A stretch of 64,000 nucleotides of DNA, taken from assembly GCF_004421005.1 (NCBI RefSeq), contig NZ_CP038026.1, positions 5,518,001 to 5,582,000 of the forward strand, written 5' to 3'. The position numbers and the translations under genes were made by a program. The DNA is from Pseudoduganella plicata (GTDB lineage Bacteria; Pseudomonadota; Gammaproteobacteria; Burkholderiales; Burkholderiaceae_D). Shown piece after piece: positions 1 to 8,337 of the stretch (position 1 is the first letter of the stretch; every line of letters begins with the position of its first letter). The notes under the pieces were generated by a model, which searched no databases, was not told the origin of the DNA, and saw only the letters and a list, made by a program, of their open reading frames with translations.

Positions 1-751
1 CGACGGACGACGGCTGCGCCACCGGCATCGCGATGGTCGTGAGCAGCTCGCCGGCGGGGCTGTAGCGGCAGACGCGGGCGCCGCCCCATTGGGCGATCCA
101 GACGCAGTCCTCGCTGTCCACCGTCATGCCGTCCGGCGATCCTTCGCCCGCACCGAACTGGCGCCACAGGCGCGGGTTGTCCAGGCCGCCGTCGGCGTTG
201 ACGTCGTAGGCGTAGGTCCGGTCCAGGAAGCTGTCGTTGTGGTACATCGTGCGGCCGTCCAGGCTGAACGTGGGGCCGTTGCAGATGTGGTATTCCGTCA
301 GCGCCGTGCGCAGGCCGCCGTCCGGATCGAGGCGGAACAGTTTGCCGTGCGGACGGCTGACGTCCGCCGCGTTCATCGTGCCGGCCCAGATGCGTCCGGC
401 CGCGTCAACCTTGGCATCGTTGAAGCGCAGGTCGCCATGCTCGAGCGGGCGATGCAGATATTCGATGCGCAACTCCGGCACCAGCCACAGCCGGACGATT
501 CCGTCGCGCAGGCCGGCCATGAAACCATCGCCGTCCTTGCGCGGGAGCAGCCAGCACACATACGTCGGCAGCTGCCACGTGTGGCGGCCGCCATCCGCGT
601 CGACGGCATGCAGCGCATTGCCGACCAGGTTGACGAAATACAGGCGCTGCTCGGCGGCGTGCCATAACGGGCCTTCGCCCAGTTCGGCGGCCAGCGGCCA
701 GATGCAGTCGGGAATCAACCCGGTCGATGCGGCGGAATTCGATGCGGTCAC
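1..751 (-). CDS. SMP-30/gluconolactonase family protein (3' end outside window)
   Basis: About 250 residues are visible in one open minus-strand frame that runs off the left edge. The N-terminal segment has the family pattern: ELGEGPLWH with the metal-binding Glu, then CNGPTFSLDGRTMYHNDS and SPDGMTVDSEDCVWIA, typical of the six-bladed SMP-30/gluconolactonase/LRE propeller. These enzymes hydrolyse sugar lactones using a divalent metal in the propeller centre. I place the start at a GTG (751) because no ATG occurs before the upstream in-frame stop; the ribosome site is weak, so the start is uncertain. It is transcribed away from the window, with the c-di-GMP gene on the same strand upstream. 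The substrate cannot be read from the sequence. Confidence 0.8.
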   Translation of the reverse strand, partial: MTASNSAASTGLIPDCIWPLAAELGEGPLWHAAEQRLYFVNLVGNALHAVDADGGRHTWQLPTYVCWLLPRKDGDGFMAGLRDGIVRLWLVPELRIEYLHRPLEHGDLRFNDAKVDAAGRIWAGTMNAADVSRPHGKLFRLDPDGGLRTALTEYHICNGPTFSLDGRTMYHNDSFLDRTYAYDVNADGGLDNPRLWRQFGAGEGSPDGMTVDSEDCVWIAQWGGARVCRYSPAGELLTTIAMPVAQPSSV

Positions 752-817
752 AGTGTCTTCGAGGCAAGTTAATGGAGGCCATACCTTACCTGAAATCCCG
801 GCTCAGGTGTAGCGCCG

Positions 818-3800
818 TTACGCCGTCTGCCCGGCCCGCTCGCCAGCGTCGCGTTCGGCCTGTCGGAACGCCATGCGCACGACCTGCAGCAATTCGTCGT
901 CGTCCCACGGTTTGCTGAGGAACTTGCTGATGGCACCCCGGTTGACCGCTTCCGTCACGCTGGCCAGGTCGGCGTAGCCGGACAGGATCATGCGCACCGT
1001 GTGCGGATACAGTTCGCGGGCACGGGCCAGGAACTCGGTGCCGTTCATGCCGGCCATGCGCTGGTCGGACAGGATCACGTGCACGTCGTGCGTTGCCAGC
1101 AGCTCCAGCGCTTCTTCGGCACTGCCGGCGGCCAGCACCTGGTAGCCCTCACGCCGGAACATCCGTTGCAGCGAGCGCAGCACGCCGGGCTCGTCGTCCA
1201 CCAGCAGCAACGTACGGGCGGGCCGGGGCGGCATGTCCGGCGATGCGAGGCAGCGCCGTTCCCGCAGGAGCGTGGCCAGTTCGTTGGGTGGCAGGGGGCG
1301 GCTGAACAGGTAGCCCTGGATCTTGTCGCAGCCCATATTGCGCAGGAAAGCCAGTTGGCCCAGCGTTTCCACGCCTTCCGCGACGACGACAAGGTTCAGC
1401 CCGTGCGCCAGCGCCGTGGTGGCGCGGGCGATGGCGGCGCTGCGCGGGTCGCTCGTGATATTGCGCACAAAGGTCTGGTCGATCTTCAGCTTGTCCAGCC
1501 GGAAGCGCGACAGGTAGCCCAGCGACGAATAGCCTGTGCCGAAGTCGTCCAGTGATACGGACACGCCCAGCGCCGACAGCTCGTTCAGCTGCGCCTGCAC
1601 CTGCTCGGCGTCGTGCATCATGACGGACTCCGTCAGCTCCACTTCCAGGTAGCGCGGCGCCAGACCCGTCCGGGCCAGTGCGGCCCGCACGACGGCCGGC
1701 ACCGTGCCCGCGGCAAACTGGCGCGCCGACACGTTGACGGCAACCGTCATCGGCGGCAGCCCAGCCTGCTGCCACGCCTTGTTCTGCCGGCATGCCTCCT
1801 CGATGACCCAGTTGCCGATTGGCAGGATCAGGCCGCTGTCCTCGGCCAGTGGAATGAAGTCGCCCGGCGGTACCATGCCCAGCTGGGCGCTGTTCCAGCG
1901 CAGCAGCGCCTCCATGCCGCTGACCTTGCCGTCCACCAGCGCTACCTGCGGCTGATAGTACAGTTGCAGCTCGCTGCGCTCGATGGCATGGCGCAGGTGC
2001 ACCTCCAGCGACATCCAGCGCAACGCATGGGCGTTCATCTCGCCCGTATAGAAATGGAAGCTGTTGCGGCCGCTCTCCTTGACGTGCGACAGCGCCACGT
2101 CCGCGCCGATCAGCAGCGCGCTGGCCGTGGTGCCGTCGCGCGGGTACATGCTGATACCCACGCTGGCCGTCACGTACAGGTCCTGGCCGGCCAGCTGCAC
2201 GGGCTGGGCGACCTGGTCCATCAGCTTGCGCGTCGTGACGATGACGTCGTCCACCTCGGGCGCCGTGGTCAGCAGTAAAGCGAATTCGTCGGCACCAAGG
2301 TGCGCCAGCGTGTCGCCCGGCGTGACGACGGTGCTGACGCGCCGCGCCAGTTCCTGCAGCAGCGCGTCGCCCACCTCGTGGCCGAGGGCATCGTTGATGC
2401 GCTGCAGCCGGTCGATGTCGAACAGCAGCAGGGCGACCTGGCGGCCGCTGTGGGCGGCTGCGTCCAGCGCCAGCTGCAGCCGGTCATTGAGCAGGTTGCG
2501 GTTGGGCAGCTGGGTCAGCGGATGGTGGTTGCTGAGGAAGTCGAGCTGCGTATGCGCTTCCTTGAGCGCGCTGATATCGCTGGAAACGGACACGTAGGCA
2601 CAGACCTGCTCGCGCTGGTCGCGCACCGCATTGATGCTGATGCGCTCCGGGTACACCTCGCCGTTCTTGCGCCGGTTCCAGATCTCGCCGCGCCACTGGC
2701 CCTGCGTTTCCAGGCTCTGCCAGATAGCCCGGTAGAACGCGGCATCGTGGCGGCCGGAGCGCAGCACGCGCGGATTCTGGCCCAGCACTTCGCCTTCCTG
2801 GTAGCCCGTAATCTGTTCGTAGGCCCGGTTGACGGCAATGATATTGGCCTGGGCATCGGTCATCGTGATGCTTTCCTGCGTGCTGTCGAATACCTGGGCG
2901 GCCAGGCGCAGCCGTTCTTCCAGCGCGCGCCGGGCGGTCGTGTCGCGCAGGATCGTCGTGAAGATGGGGACACCGTCCACATTGGCCGCAGACAGTGCCA
3001 TGTCAGCCGTGAACTCCTCGCCGTTCTTGCGCTTCACGTACAGCTCGACGATCCGGCCGCTGTAGGAGCGTTCCCGGCTCTGGCGGTAGCGGGCCACCCG
3101 CTCGCGGTGTTCGGGCAGCGATCGCTCCGCCAGCAGCAACGTGATGGGGCGCCCCAGCATTTCCGCTTCCGTGTAGCCGAACATCGTTTCCGCCGCCCGG
3201 TTGAACTGCACGACGCGTTCCTCGTCGTCCGAGCCGATGATGGCGTCCGGCGCCGACTGCGTCATCGCCCGGTAGCGGGCTTCGCTGGCGCGCAGGGCGG
3301 TGTCGGCCGTGCGCCGCGCCGACACCTCCATTTGCAGCTGTGCCGCGTGGCGCTGGATGACCTCGTACAGATTCATGTTTTCGTACGCGACGGCCAGCTG
3401 GGCCGCCAGCATGCGGACGAACTGCTCGTCCGTTTCGTCGAAGCACGGCTCGTGGCGGCGGCCTGCCACGTAGAGCCACCCGTACAGGTGGTACTGGTCG
3501 CGTACGGCCAGGCCCATCAGGTTGCCCACTTGCGGGTGGCCGGCGGGCAGGGCCGGCATGTCGCCGCTCGTGCGGCAACTGCGCACGATGCCGCCGCCCT
3601 TCATCAGCTGGCCCGGAAAGGCGCTGCGGTCCAGCAGCCATGGTGTCAGCAGTGCCGGGTCGATGCCGCGCGTTTCGATATGCTGGACGGATCCTTCGTT
3701 GGTATCGAGCAGGCACAGCGCGACGATATCGGCCTGCAGGATGCGCGCCGCGGCCGCGCAGAACAACATCGCCATGGTGGCCGCGTCGCGTTGCCCGTTC

Positions 3801-4300
3801 AGGCGCAGGCTCAGTTCGTGCAGGGACGCCATGCGCTCGACGGTGCCCGGCGCCTGGGATGGGGTTACCGCCGCCCGCGCCGCGGGCGCCACGGCCTGGA
3901 CCACTTCGTCCGGGACCGTCAGGGGCTGGCGCGCATCGCCCAGCTCCAGGGTGACGGCATCCAGGATCGATTGCGGGTCGGCCGGCTTGGGCAGCACGCT
4001 GCGCACGCCGCAGCTGGCAGCCATGGCGCGCAGCTCCGGCATCGAATAGGTGGCGGAAAAGAAAATAACGGGCGTGCGCTCGATGTCCGGCGTGGCGCGC
4101 AGGCGCTGGACGAATTCGTACCCGTCCATCGTGGGCATGAGGATATCGGTGATGACGAGATCGGGGCGGTGCCGGATGCACAGGTCGAGAGCCTGCGCGC
4201 CGTCCACCGCTTCAAGCAGCTCGTGCGGCGTGAAGCCGAGCAAGGTCAGCAGGTATTCGCGGTTGGTGGGTCGGTCGTCGACGATCAGAATGGTGGCCAT
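818..4300 (-). CDS. Multidomain c-di-GMP protein: REC-GAF-PAS-PAS-GGDEF-EAL-REC
   Basis: 1160 aa. The start is set at MATILIVDD, preceded by an AAGGAA ribosome site, instead of the longer open frame. Domains in order: receiver (about 1-120, phospho-acceptor D52 in LVITDILMP), GAF (about 160-310), two PAS domains (about 345-590, each with FNRAAE/VNRAYE-type cores), GGDEF, EAL, and a second receiver at the C-terminus of the RpfG type (VILSDQRMAGMNG). The GGDEF site reads GADEF, so cyclase activity is doubtful. The EAL domain keeps MEALLRW and SLDDFGTGYSS, so c-di-GMP phosphodiesterase activity is likely (inference). There is no membrane segment, so it is cytoplasmic. It is divergent from ribBA. 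Confidence 0.93.
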   Translation of the reverse strand: MATILIVDDRPTNREYLLTLLGFTPHELLEAVDGAQALDLCIRHRPDLVITDILMPTMDGYEFVQRLRATPDIERTPVIFFSATYSMPELRAMAASCGVRSVLPKPADPQSILDAVTLELGDARQPLTVPDEVVQAVAPAARAAVTPSQAPGTVERMASLHELSLRLNGQRDAATMAMLFCAAAARILQADIVALCLLDTNEGSVQHIETRGIDPALLTPWLLDRSAFPGQLMKGGGIVRSCRTSGDMPALPAGHPQVGNLMGLAVRDQYHLYGWLYVAGRRHEPCFDETDEQFVRMLAAQLAVAYENMNLYEVIQRHAAQLQMEVSARRTADTALRASEARYRAMTQSAPDAIIGSDDEERVVQFNRAAETMFGYTEAEMLGRPITLLLAERSLPEHRERVARYRQSRERSYSGRIVELYVKRKNGEEFTADMALSAANVDGVPIFTTILRDTTARRALEERLRLAAQVFDSTQESITMTDAQANIIAVNRAYEQITGYQEGEVLGQNPRVLRSGRHDAAFYRAIWQSLETQGQWRGEIWNRRKNGEVYPERISINAVRDQREQVCAYVSVSSDISALKEAHTQLDFLSNHHPLTQLPNRNLLNDRLQLALDAAAHSGRQVALLLFDIDRLQRINDALGHEVGDALLQELARRVSTVVTPGDTLAHLGADEFALLLTTAPEVDDVIVTTRKLMDQVAQPVQLAGQDLYVTASVGISMYPRDGTTASALLIGADVALSHVKESGRNSFHFYTGEMNAHALRWMSLEVHLRHAIERSELQLYYQPQVALVDGKVSGMEALLRWNSAQLGMVPPGDFIPLAEDSGLILPIGNWVIEEACRQNKAWQQAGLPPMTVAVNVSARQFAAGTVPAVVRAALARTGLAPRYLEVELTESVMMHDAEQVQAQLNELSALGVSVSLDDFGTGYSSLGYLSRFRLDKLKIDQTFVRNITSDPRSAAIARATTALAHGLNLVVVAEGVETLGQLAFLRNMGCDKIQGYLFSRPLPPNELATLLRERRCLASPDMPPRPARTLLLVDDEPGVLRSLQRMFRREGYQVLAAGSAEEALELLATHDVHVILSDQRMAGMNGTEFLARARELYPHTVRMILSGYADLASVTEAVNRGAISKFLSKPWDDDELLQVVRMAFRQAERDAGERAGQTA

Positions 4301-4359
4301 GTCCGGGGGATTCCTTTTTGCATTGATGCTACTCCCCGGCCGGGCCGCAGGCGCACGAG

Positions 4360-4399
4360 TTGCCATAAAACCGGTGACAGCCCCCCCGTTTTATGGCAA
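4360..4399. repeat. Perfect 12-bp inverted repeat with a G/C-rich loop in a divergent promoter region
   Basis: TTGCCATAAAAC (4360-4371) and GTTTTATGGCAA (4388-4399) are exact inverse copies separated by 16 nt. It sits between two divergent genes, so it ends neither transcript. The inner sequence AAAACCGGTGACAG...CCCGTTTT resembles the two palindromes at 8222-8272, suggesting a dispersed intergenic element rather than an operator specific to ribBA. Confidence 0.75.
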
Positions 4400-4495
4400 C
4401 CGTCGGTGCGAACGGCCCAACGGCGCGGGAATGTCGGGTGGAGTGGCGCCAAATCCATTAAAATAGCGGGTTAGGAAACACGCAAAGGATTAATT

Positions 4496-5608
4496 ATGTC
4501 TATCTCCAGCACCGAAGAAATCGTCGCCGAGCTGCGCGCCGGCCGCATGGTGATCCTGGTCGACGAGGAAGACCGCGAGAACGAGGGCGACCTGGTGCTG
4601 GCTGCCGATTTCGTCACGCCCGAAGCCATCAACTTCATGATCCGCCACGCTCGCGGCCTCGTCTGCCTGACCCTGGCGGAGGAGATCGTGGACCGGCTCG
4701 AACTGCCGCTGATGGCCACCCGCAACGGCACTTCGTTCGGCACCAACTTCACGGTGTCGATCGAAGCGGCCGAAGGCGTGACGACCGGCATCTCGGCGGC
4801 GGACCGTGCCCGCACGATCCAGGTGGCCGTGGCGAAAAATGCAAAACCGGACGATCTGGTGCAGCCTGGCCACATCTTCCCGCTGCGCGCCGTCAAGGGC
4901 GGCGTGCTGATGCGCGCGGGCCATACGGAAGCGGGCTGCGACCTGACGGCGATGGCCGGGCTGACCCCGGCATCCGTGATCTGCGAGATCGTCAAGGACG
5001 ACGGCACGATGGCGCGCCTGCCCGACCTGCTGGAGTTCGGCAAGGAACACAACCTGAAGATCGGCACGATTGCCGACCTGATCCACTACCGCAGCCAGAA
5101 GGAATGCATGGTCGAGCGCGTGGCCGAGCGTACCGTGCAGACGGCCTACGGCGAACTCCGCATGATCGCCTGGCGCGACACGCCGAGCGGCTCGGCCCAC
5201 CTGGCGCTGGTGCATGGCGAAGTGGACCCGGTGCGCGAGTCGCTGGTGCGCGTGCACCAGCCCGTGTCCATCCTGGATCTGCTCGAAACCGGCTCCACGA
5301 CCCATTCGTGGAACGTGGCGGCCTCGCTGAAAGCCATCAAGGCCGCCGACCATGGCGTCATGGTGCTGCTCAACTGCGGCGAGACGGCGGATCAGCTGTT
5401 TGGCCAGCTCGAGGCGCTGAACAAGCCGGAAACGAAGCCCCAAGGCCGCGCCGCCAGCATGGACCTGCGCAGCTACGGTATCGGCGCGCAGATTCTGCGT
5501 GCGCTGGGCGTGCGCCGCATGAAACTGCTGGCCAGCCCGCGCAAGATGCCGTCGATGACGGGCTTCGACCTGGAAGTGACGGGCTATCTGGCCAAACCGG
5601 AAGCGTGA
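4496..5608 (+). CDS. ribBA: 3,4-dihydroxy-2-butanone-4-phosphate synthase with degenerate GTP cyclohydrolase II domain (RibBX type)
   Basis: 370 aa. The N-terminal half (about 1-205) is a complete RibB domain: VDEEDRENEGDLVLAAD, GTSFGTNFTVS and RAGHTEAGCDLT supply the acidic metal/substrate residues. It converts ribulose 5-phosphate to the four-carbon riboflavin precursor. The C-terminal half aligns by position with GTP cyclohydrolase II, but I see none of the zinc-binding cysteines (no G..CDC..QL motif), so this half is probably not catalytic. Such fusions are known in proteobacteria as RibBX. AAAGGA lies 8 bases before the ATG. It is followed by ribH and nusB. No FMN riboswitch is recognisable upstream. 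Confidence 0.93.
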   Translation: MSISSTEEIVAELRAGRMVILVDEEDRENEGDLVLAADFVTPEAINFMIRHARGLVCLTLAEEIVDRLELPLMATRNGTSFGTNFTVSIEAAEGVTTGISAADRARTIQVAVAKNAKPDDLVQPGHIFPLRAVKGGVLMRAGHTEAGCDLTAMAGLTPASVICEIVKDDGTMARLPDLLEFGKEHNLKIGTIADLIHYRSQKECMVERVAERTVQTAYGELRMIAWRDTPSGSAHLALVHGEVDPVRESLVRVHQPVSILDLLETGSTTHSWNVAASLKAIKAADHGVMVLLNCGETADQLFGQLEALNKPETKPQGRAASMDLRSYGIGAQILRALGVRRMKLLASPRKMPSMTGFDLEVTGYLAKPEA

Positions 5609-5704
5609 TCTGAAGCGCATCTGAAGCGTATAAGCCCCGCACCGTACCGCAGTCCGGGGTATCCTTCCATTTTCGATACACACACTATATATAAGAGGCG
5701 AGTC

Positions 5705-6193
5705 ATGACCGTAGGAAGCTACGAAACCAATCTGAACGGCGAAGGCCTGCGCATCGGCATCGTCCAGGCACGGTTCAACGAAGACGTCTGCCATGGCCTG
5801 CTGTCGGCCTGCCTGGCCGAGCTGAAGCATCTGGGCGTGGCGGACGAGGACGTGCTGCATGTGACGGTACCGGGCGCGCTGGAAATTCCGCTGGTGCTGC
5901 AGAAGATGGCCGAATCCGGCCAGTTCGACGCACTGGTGGCGCTGGGCGCCGTCATCCGTGGCGAAACATACCATTTCGAGCTGGTCTCGAACGAATCGGG
6001 CGCCGGCATCACGCGCGTCGGCCTCGATTACAGCATCCCCATCGCCAATGCCGTGCTGACGACGGAAAACGACGAGCAGGCGGAAGTGCGGATGGCAACC
6101 AAGGGCGCCGATGCGGCCCGCGTCGCGGTCGAGATGGCGAATCTGGCGATCGCGCTGGAAGAGCTGCATCAGGACAGCGGCGAAGAAGAGTAA
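5705..6193 (+). CDS. ribH: 6,7-dimethyl-8-ribityllumazine synthase
   Basis: 162 aa, normal length. RibH condenses 5-amino-6-ribitylaminouracil with the RibB product to give lumazine, the penultimate riboflavin step; the enzyme forms icosahedral or pentameric shells. Visible signatures are ARFNEDV, VPGALEIPL, ALGAVIRGETYHFE (with the catalytic His) and VTGL-equivalent GLDYSIPIANAVLTTEN. GAGGCG precedes the ATG. It lies 96 bp after ribBA; that gap contains a short TATATA stretch and a C4G/CG4 hairpin that could carry a secondary promoter, though I cannot show this. It is probably co-transcribed with nusB, as in many proteobacteria. Confidence 0.97.
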   Translation: MTVGSYETNLNGEGLRIGIVQARFNEDVCHGLLSACLAELKHLGVADEDVLHVTVPGALEIPLVLQKMAESGQFDALVALGAVIRGETYHFELVSNESGAGITRVGLDYSIPIANAVLTTENDEQAEVRMATKGADAARVAVEMANLAIALEELHQDSGEEE

Positions 6194-6257
6194 GCAGCAA
6201 GGCCGTGCCCTCCGGCGTTAACGCGCCTTCCGCGCGGCCGCAATTTAGGAAACGAAT

Positions 6258-6728
6258 ATGAACGAAAAATCCTTGCACGCCAACCCCAGCAAGAACCGCA
6301 CGCCGCGTCACCGCGCGCGCGAGTTCGCGCTGCAGGGCCTGTACCAGTGGCTGCTGAACAACGAGGACGCGAAAACCGTCGTCAACAACATCCGTGCCGC
6401 GCACGGCTTCGACAAGGCCGACGGCGAATACTTCGCCGCGCTGCTGTACGGCGCCATCGAGCAGTCCGTCGAGCTGCGCGCGGCGTTCGCCCCGCTGGTC
6501 GACCGCGGCATCGGCGAACTGTCGCCGATCGAGCATGGCGTGCTGCTGCTGGGGGCCTATGAGTTGAAGAACCAGCTGGACATTCCTTACCGTGTCGTCA
6601 TCAACGAGGCGGTGGAGCTGACGAAGTCGTTTGGCGGGATCGATGGCCACAAGTACGTCAACGGCGTGCTGGACAAGCTGGCGCCACGGCTGCGTGCCGA
6701 TGAGGTCGCGGCCGACAAGAAGCGCTGA
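6258..6728 (+). CDS. nusB: Transcription antitermination protein NusB
   Basis: 156 aa. An all-helical NusB domain follows a basic N-terminus (KNRTPRHRAREFALQGLYQW). NusB with NusE (S10) binds boxA RNA and supports rRNA antitermination. The conserved pattern RGIGELSPIEHGVLLLGAYELKNQLDIP and the C-terminal INEAVELTKSFGGIDGHKYVNGVLD are diagnostic. It is the last gene of the riboflavin-nusB operon. An intrinsic terminator follows 20 bases after the stop, and that terminator's T-tract has been used as an IS target site. Confidence 0.97.
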   Translation: MNEKSLHANPSKNRTPRHRAREFALQGLYQWLLNNEDAKTVVNNIRAAHGFDKADGEYFAALLYGAIEQSVELRAAFAPLVDRGIGELSPIEHGVLLLGAYELKNQLDIPYRVVINEAVELTKSFGGIDGHKYVNGVLDKLAPRLRADEVAADKKR

Positions 6729-6748
6729 TCGGCCTTTCCGACATGATG

Positions 6749-6774
6749 AAGCCACCCTTGCGGTGGCTTTTTTT
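6749..6774 (+). terminator. Intrinsic terminator of the ribBA-ribH-nusB operon
   Basis: AAGCCACC-cttgc-GGTGGCTT followed by a run of seven T. The T-run is also the left copy of the ISL3 target duplication, so insertion left the terminator intact. Confidence 0.9.
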
Positions 6775-6775
6775 A
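6768..6775. repeat. Left 8-bp target-site duplication of the ISL3 element
   Basis: TTTTTTTA, identical to 8109-8116 on the other side of the element. Eight-bp duplications are typical of the ISL3 family. Confidence 0.88.
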
Positions 6776-8108
6776 GGTTCATCGCACTTTACCGGGGAAC
6801 GCGTCCTTGATTTTCAGGAAGAAGTACGCGGAGTCGCGGAACCCATAGGCCATACGCTTGATCACTTTGATGCGGTTGTTGACGCCTTCGAGGGTAGATG
6901 AACTCATCGGGTAGATGGCTGAAGCGAGGATGCCCCGTCGGTATTTAGCCAGGCGTTTGGCAAATTGGATCAAGGGGGCGATCTGGCTGTCCAGGGCAAG
7001 CCTCAGCCAGGATTTCCAGCGGCGGGCACCTTCCCTGACTGTTGGCGCGTACCAGATTTCCTTCAGCTCGGTCTTCAGCAGATAGACCGTTGACAATGGC
7101 TTATTGGCAGCAAGCAGTTCTTCGAGCTTGATCGCCTGTTCACTTTTGAGGTTGTCACGGTTACGCAGCAAAAGCCAGCGACTGCGTTTGATGACCTGTC
7201 GGGCCTTAGGCTCTGCCCGCAGCGTATTGGCCTGATCGACCCGGACTCGATCAACGACTTCCCGGCCAAAGCGCGTCACAACATGAAACAAGTCGTAGAC
7301 CACCTCGGCATTCGGGCATTGCGCCCGCACCTCGAGATCCATAGCGCTATTCATATCCATCGCGACGGCTTCAACCCGCTGGCAGCCTTCGGGCCCTAGC
7401 TTCTCGAAGAACGGCCGTATTGCTTCCCGGCTGTTGCCTTCCCCGACCCATAGCACTTTCATGCGTTCGGCATCGAGTGCGACGGTGGCATAGCGATGGC
7501 CCTTGTGCAAGGCGAATTCGTCCATGACCAGGCGCCGAACATCGTTCGCCGAGAAGTCGCCATGCAAGCGCTGCAGCCGCTGATGATCAATGTCCTTGAT
7601 GGTATGCCAGTGCAGTCCCGTCAGCCGAGCCACATGCGCTATGGGCAGTAGCTGCGCCAAGGCCTCAACCCACACGCGAACACGATGTGTGATGCGTGCG
7701 CGCCGGTCAAGCCACGAGATATGCTCAGTGACGCGGGCATTGCAGTGATGGCAGTCCAGCCGCCGGATCGGCAAATCAAGCCATACCCGTCTGTCCAGGC
7801 AGTCGCGGTCGCGCACCTTGCGTCTGCGCCGCTCATGGACCAGCGAGCAGGGCCGCCGACATGCCCCGCACTGGGGCTCGCTTGCAGGGCACGTATCGAG
7901 AATGATCAGCAGGGCCCCGTCCTCAAGGTCTTCGACGGAACGAACAATATGGCCTTCCCAAAACGGGAGAGACGACATAGCATTGAGCATGGCGGTGGTT
8001 TGAAAGATTGACTTGTTTGGCGACTATCAATCTACCAACTTCAAACCTCCGCCGCCACCTCCTGCTTAGATCGTCAAGCCCGTCTTTCCCCGTATTCCGC
8101 GTAGAACC
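6776..8108 (-). mobile_element. Complete ISL3-family insertion sequence, 1333 bp
   Basis: The ends are imperfect inverted repeats of 24 bp. The left end reads GGTTCATCGCACTTTACCGG and the right end, read inward, GGTTCTACGCGGAATACGGG, with 16 of 24 positions identical. It is bounded by the exact 8-bp direct repeat TTTTTTTA. A single transposase gene fills the element; its stop codon lies 3 bp inside the left terminal repeat. Intact ends, an intact gene and a perfect target duplication suggest recent insertion. It landed in the poly-T tract of the nusB terminator. Confidence 0.9.
6779..7990 (-). CDS. ISL3 family transposase
   Basis: 403 aa, normal for the family. The N-terminal zinc-binding segment has paired cysteines (CGACRRPC, then CHHC), followed by a helix-turn-helix-like region (VARLTGLHWHTIKDID). 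The DDE catalytic core has VMDEFALHKGHRYATV (first Asp) and AVAMDMNSAMDLEVRAQ (second Asp). The closing part SSSTLEGVNNRIKVIKRMAYGFRD carries the catalytic Glu and is diagnostic of ISL3. Two in-frame ATGs (7990, 7978) are possible starts and neither has a strong ribosome site. It lies inside the ISL3 element and appears functional. Confidence 0.95.
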   Translation of the reverse strand: MLNAMSSLPFWEGHIVRSVEDLEDGALLIILDTCPASEPQCGACRRPCSLVHERRRRKVRDRDCLDRRVWLDLPIRRLDCHHCNARVTEHISWLDRRARITHRVRVWVEALAQLLPIAHVARLTGLHWHTIKDIDHQRLQRLHGDFSANDVRRLVMDEFALHKGHRYATVALDAERMKVLWVGEGNSREAIRPFFEKLGPEGCQRVEAVAMDMNSAMDLEVRAQCPNAEVVYDLFHVVTRFGREVVDRVRVDQANTLRAEPKARQVIKRSRWLLLRNRDNLKSEQAIKLEELLAANKPLSTVYLLKTELKEIWYAPTVREGARRWKSWLRLALDSQIAPLIQFAKRLAKYRRGILASAIYPMSSSTLEGVNNRIKVIKRMAYGFRDSAYFFLKIKDAFPGKVR

Positions 8109-8116
8109 TTTTTTTA
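8109..8116. repeat. Right 8-bp target-site duplication of the ISL3 element
   Basis: TTTTTTTA immediately outside the right terminal repeat, matching 6768-6775. Confidence 0.88.
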
Positions 8117-8221
8117 TATCCCGCCCTGTACGTTTTGCTTTCTTGTTCGGGCTTGTGGCAATGGTCGCCGAGGGCCGGATCAGACCCGGCCCTCATCAAC
8201 GGTCAACGCGACCCTGGCGGG

Positions 8222-8272
8222 AAAAACGGCGACAGGCTCCTGTTTTAAAAACGGTGACAGGCTGCTGTTTTT
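8222..8272. repeat. Tandem pair of AAAAACGG-GACAGG-CTGTTTT palindromes
   Basis: Two back-to-back copies (8222-8246 and 8247-8272) of an imperfect palindrome, AAAAACGGYGACAGGCTSCTGTTTT. They differ at only two inner bases. A third relative is at 4367-4391. They lie between the ISL3 element and the terminator of the lytic transglycosylase. Upstream, 8166-8191 holds a separate stem (GAGGGCCGG/CCGGCCCTC). No gene is visible in 8117-8290. Confidence 0.65.
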
Positions 8273-8293
8273 GTCGTGATGCCTTGCGTGGAC

Positions 8294-8321
8294 GAAAAAA
8301 AGCCACCTCGCGGTGGCTTTT
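8294..8321 (-). terminator. Intrinsic terminator of the lytic transglycosylase gene
   Basis: Read on the minus strand: AAGCCACC-GCGA-GGTGGCTT followed by seven T, starting about 17 bases after the stop codon. The stem is nearly the same sequence as the nusB terminator. Confidence 0.88.
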
Positions 8322-8337
8322 GTGGGGCTGCTTCGGC

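Noticed and set aside
2300..4474. 724-codon plus-strand frame opposite the c-di-GMP gene (and similar long antisense frames at 16555, 23056, 40758 and 52003)
   Set aside because: They are antisense shadows of strongly supported genes in GC-rich DNA, with low-complexity Arg/His/Gln-rich translations.
4366..4495. FMN riboswitch upstream of ribBA
   Set aside because: The conserved RFN-element core segments are not visible in this 130-bp spacer.
7991..8055. Imperfect palindrome GGCGGTGGTTTGAA...TTCAAACCTCCGCC as an IS terminus
   Set aside because: It lies inside the element; the true right end is fixed at 8108 by the match to the left terminal repeat and by the 8-bp target duplication.
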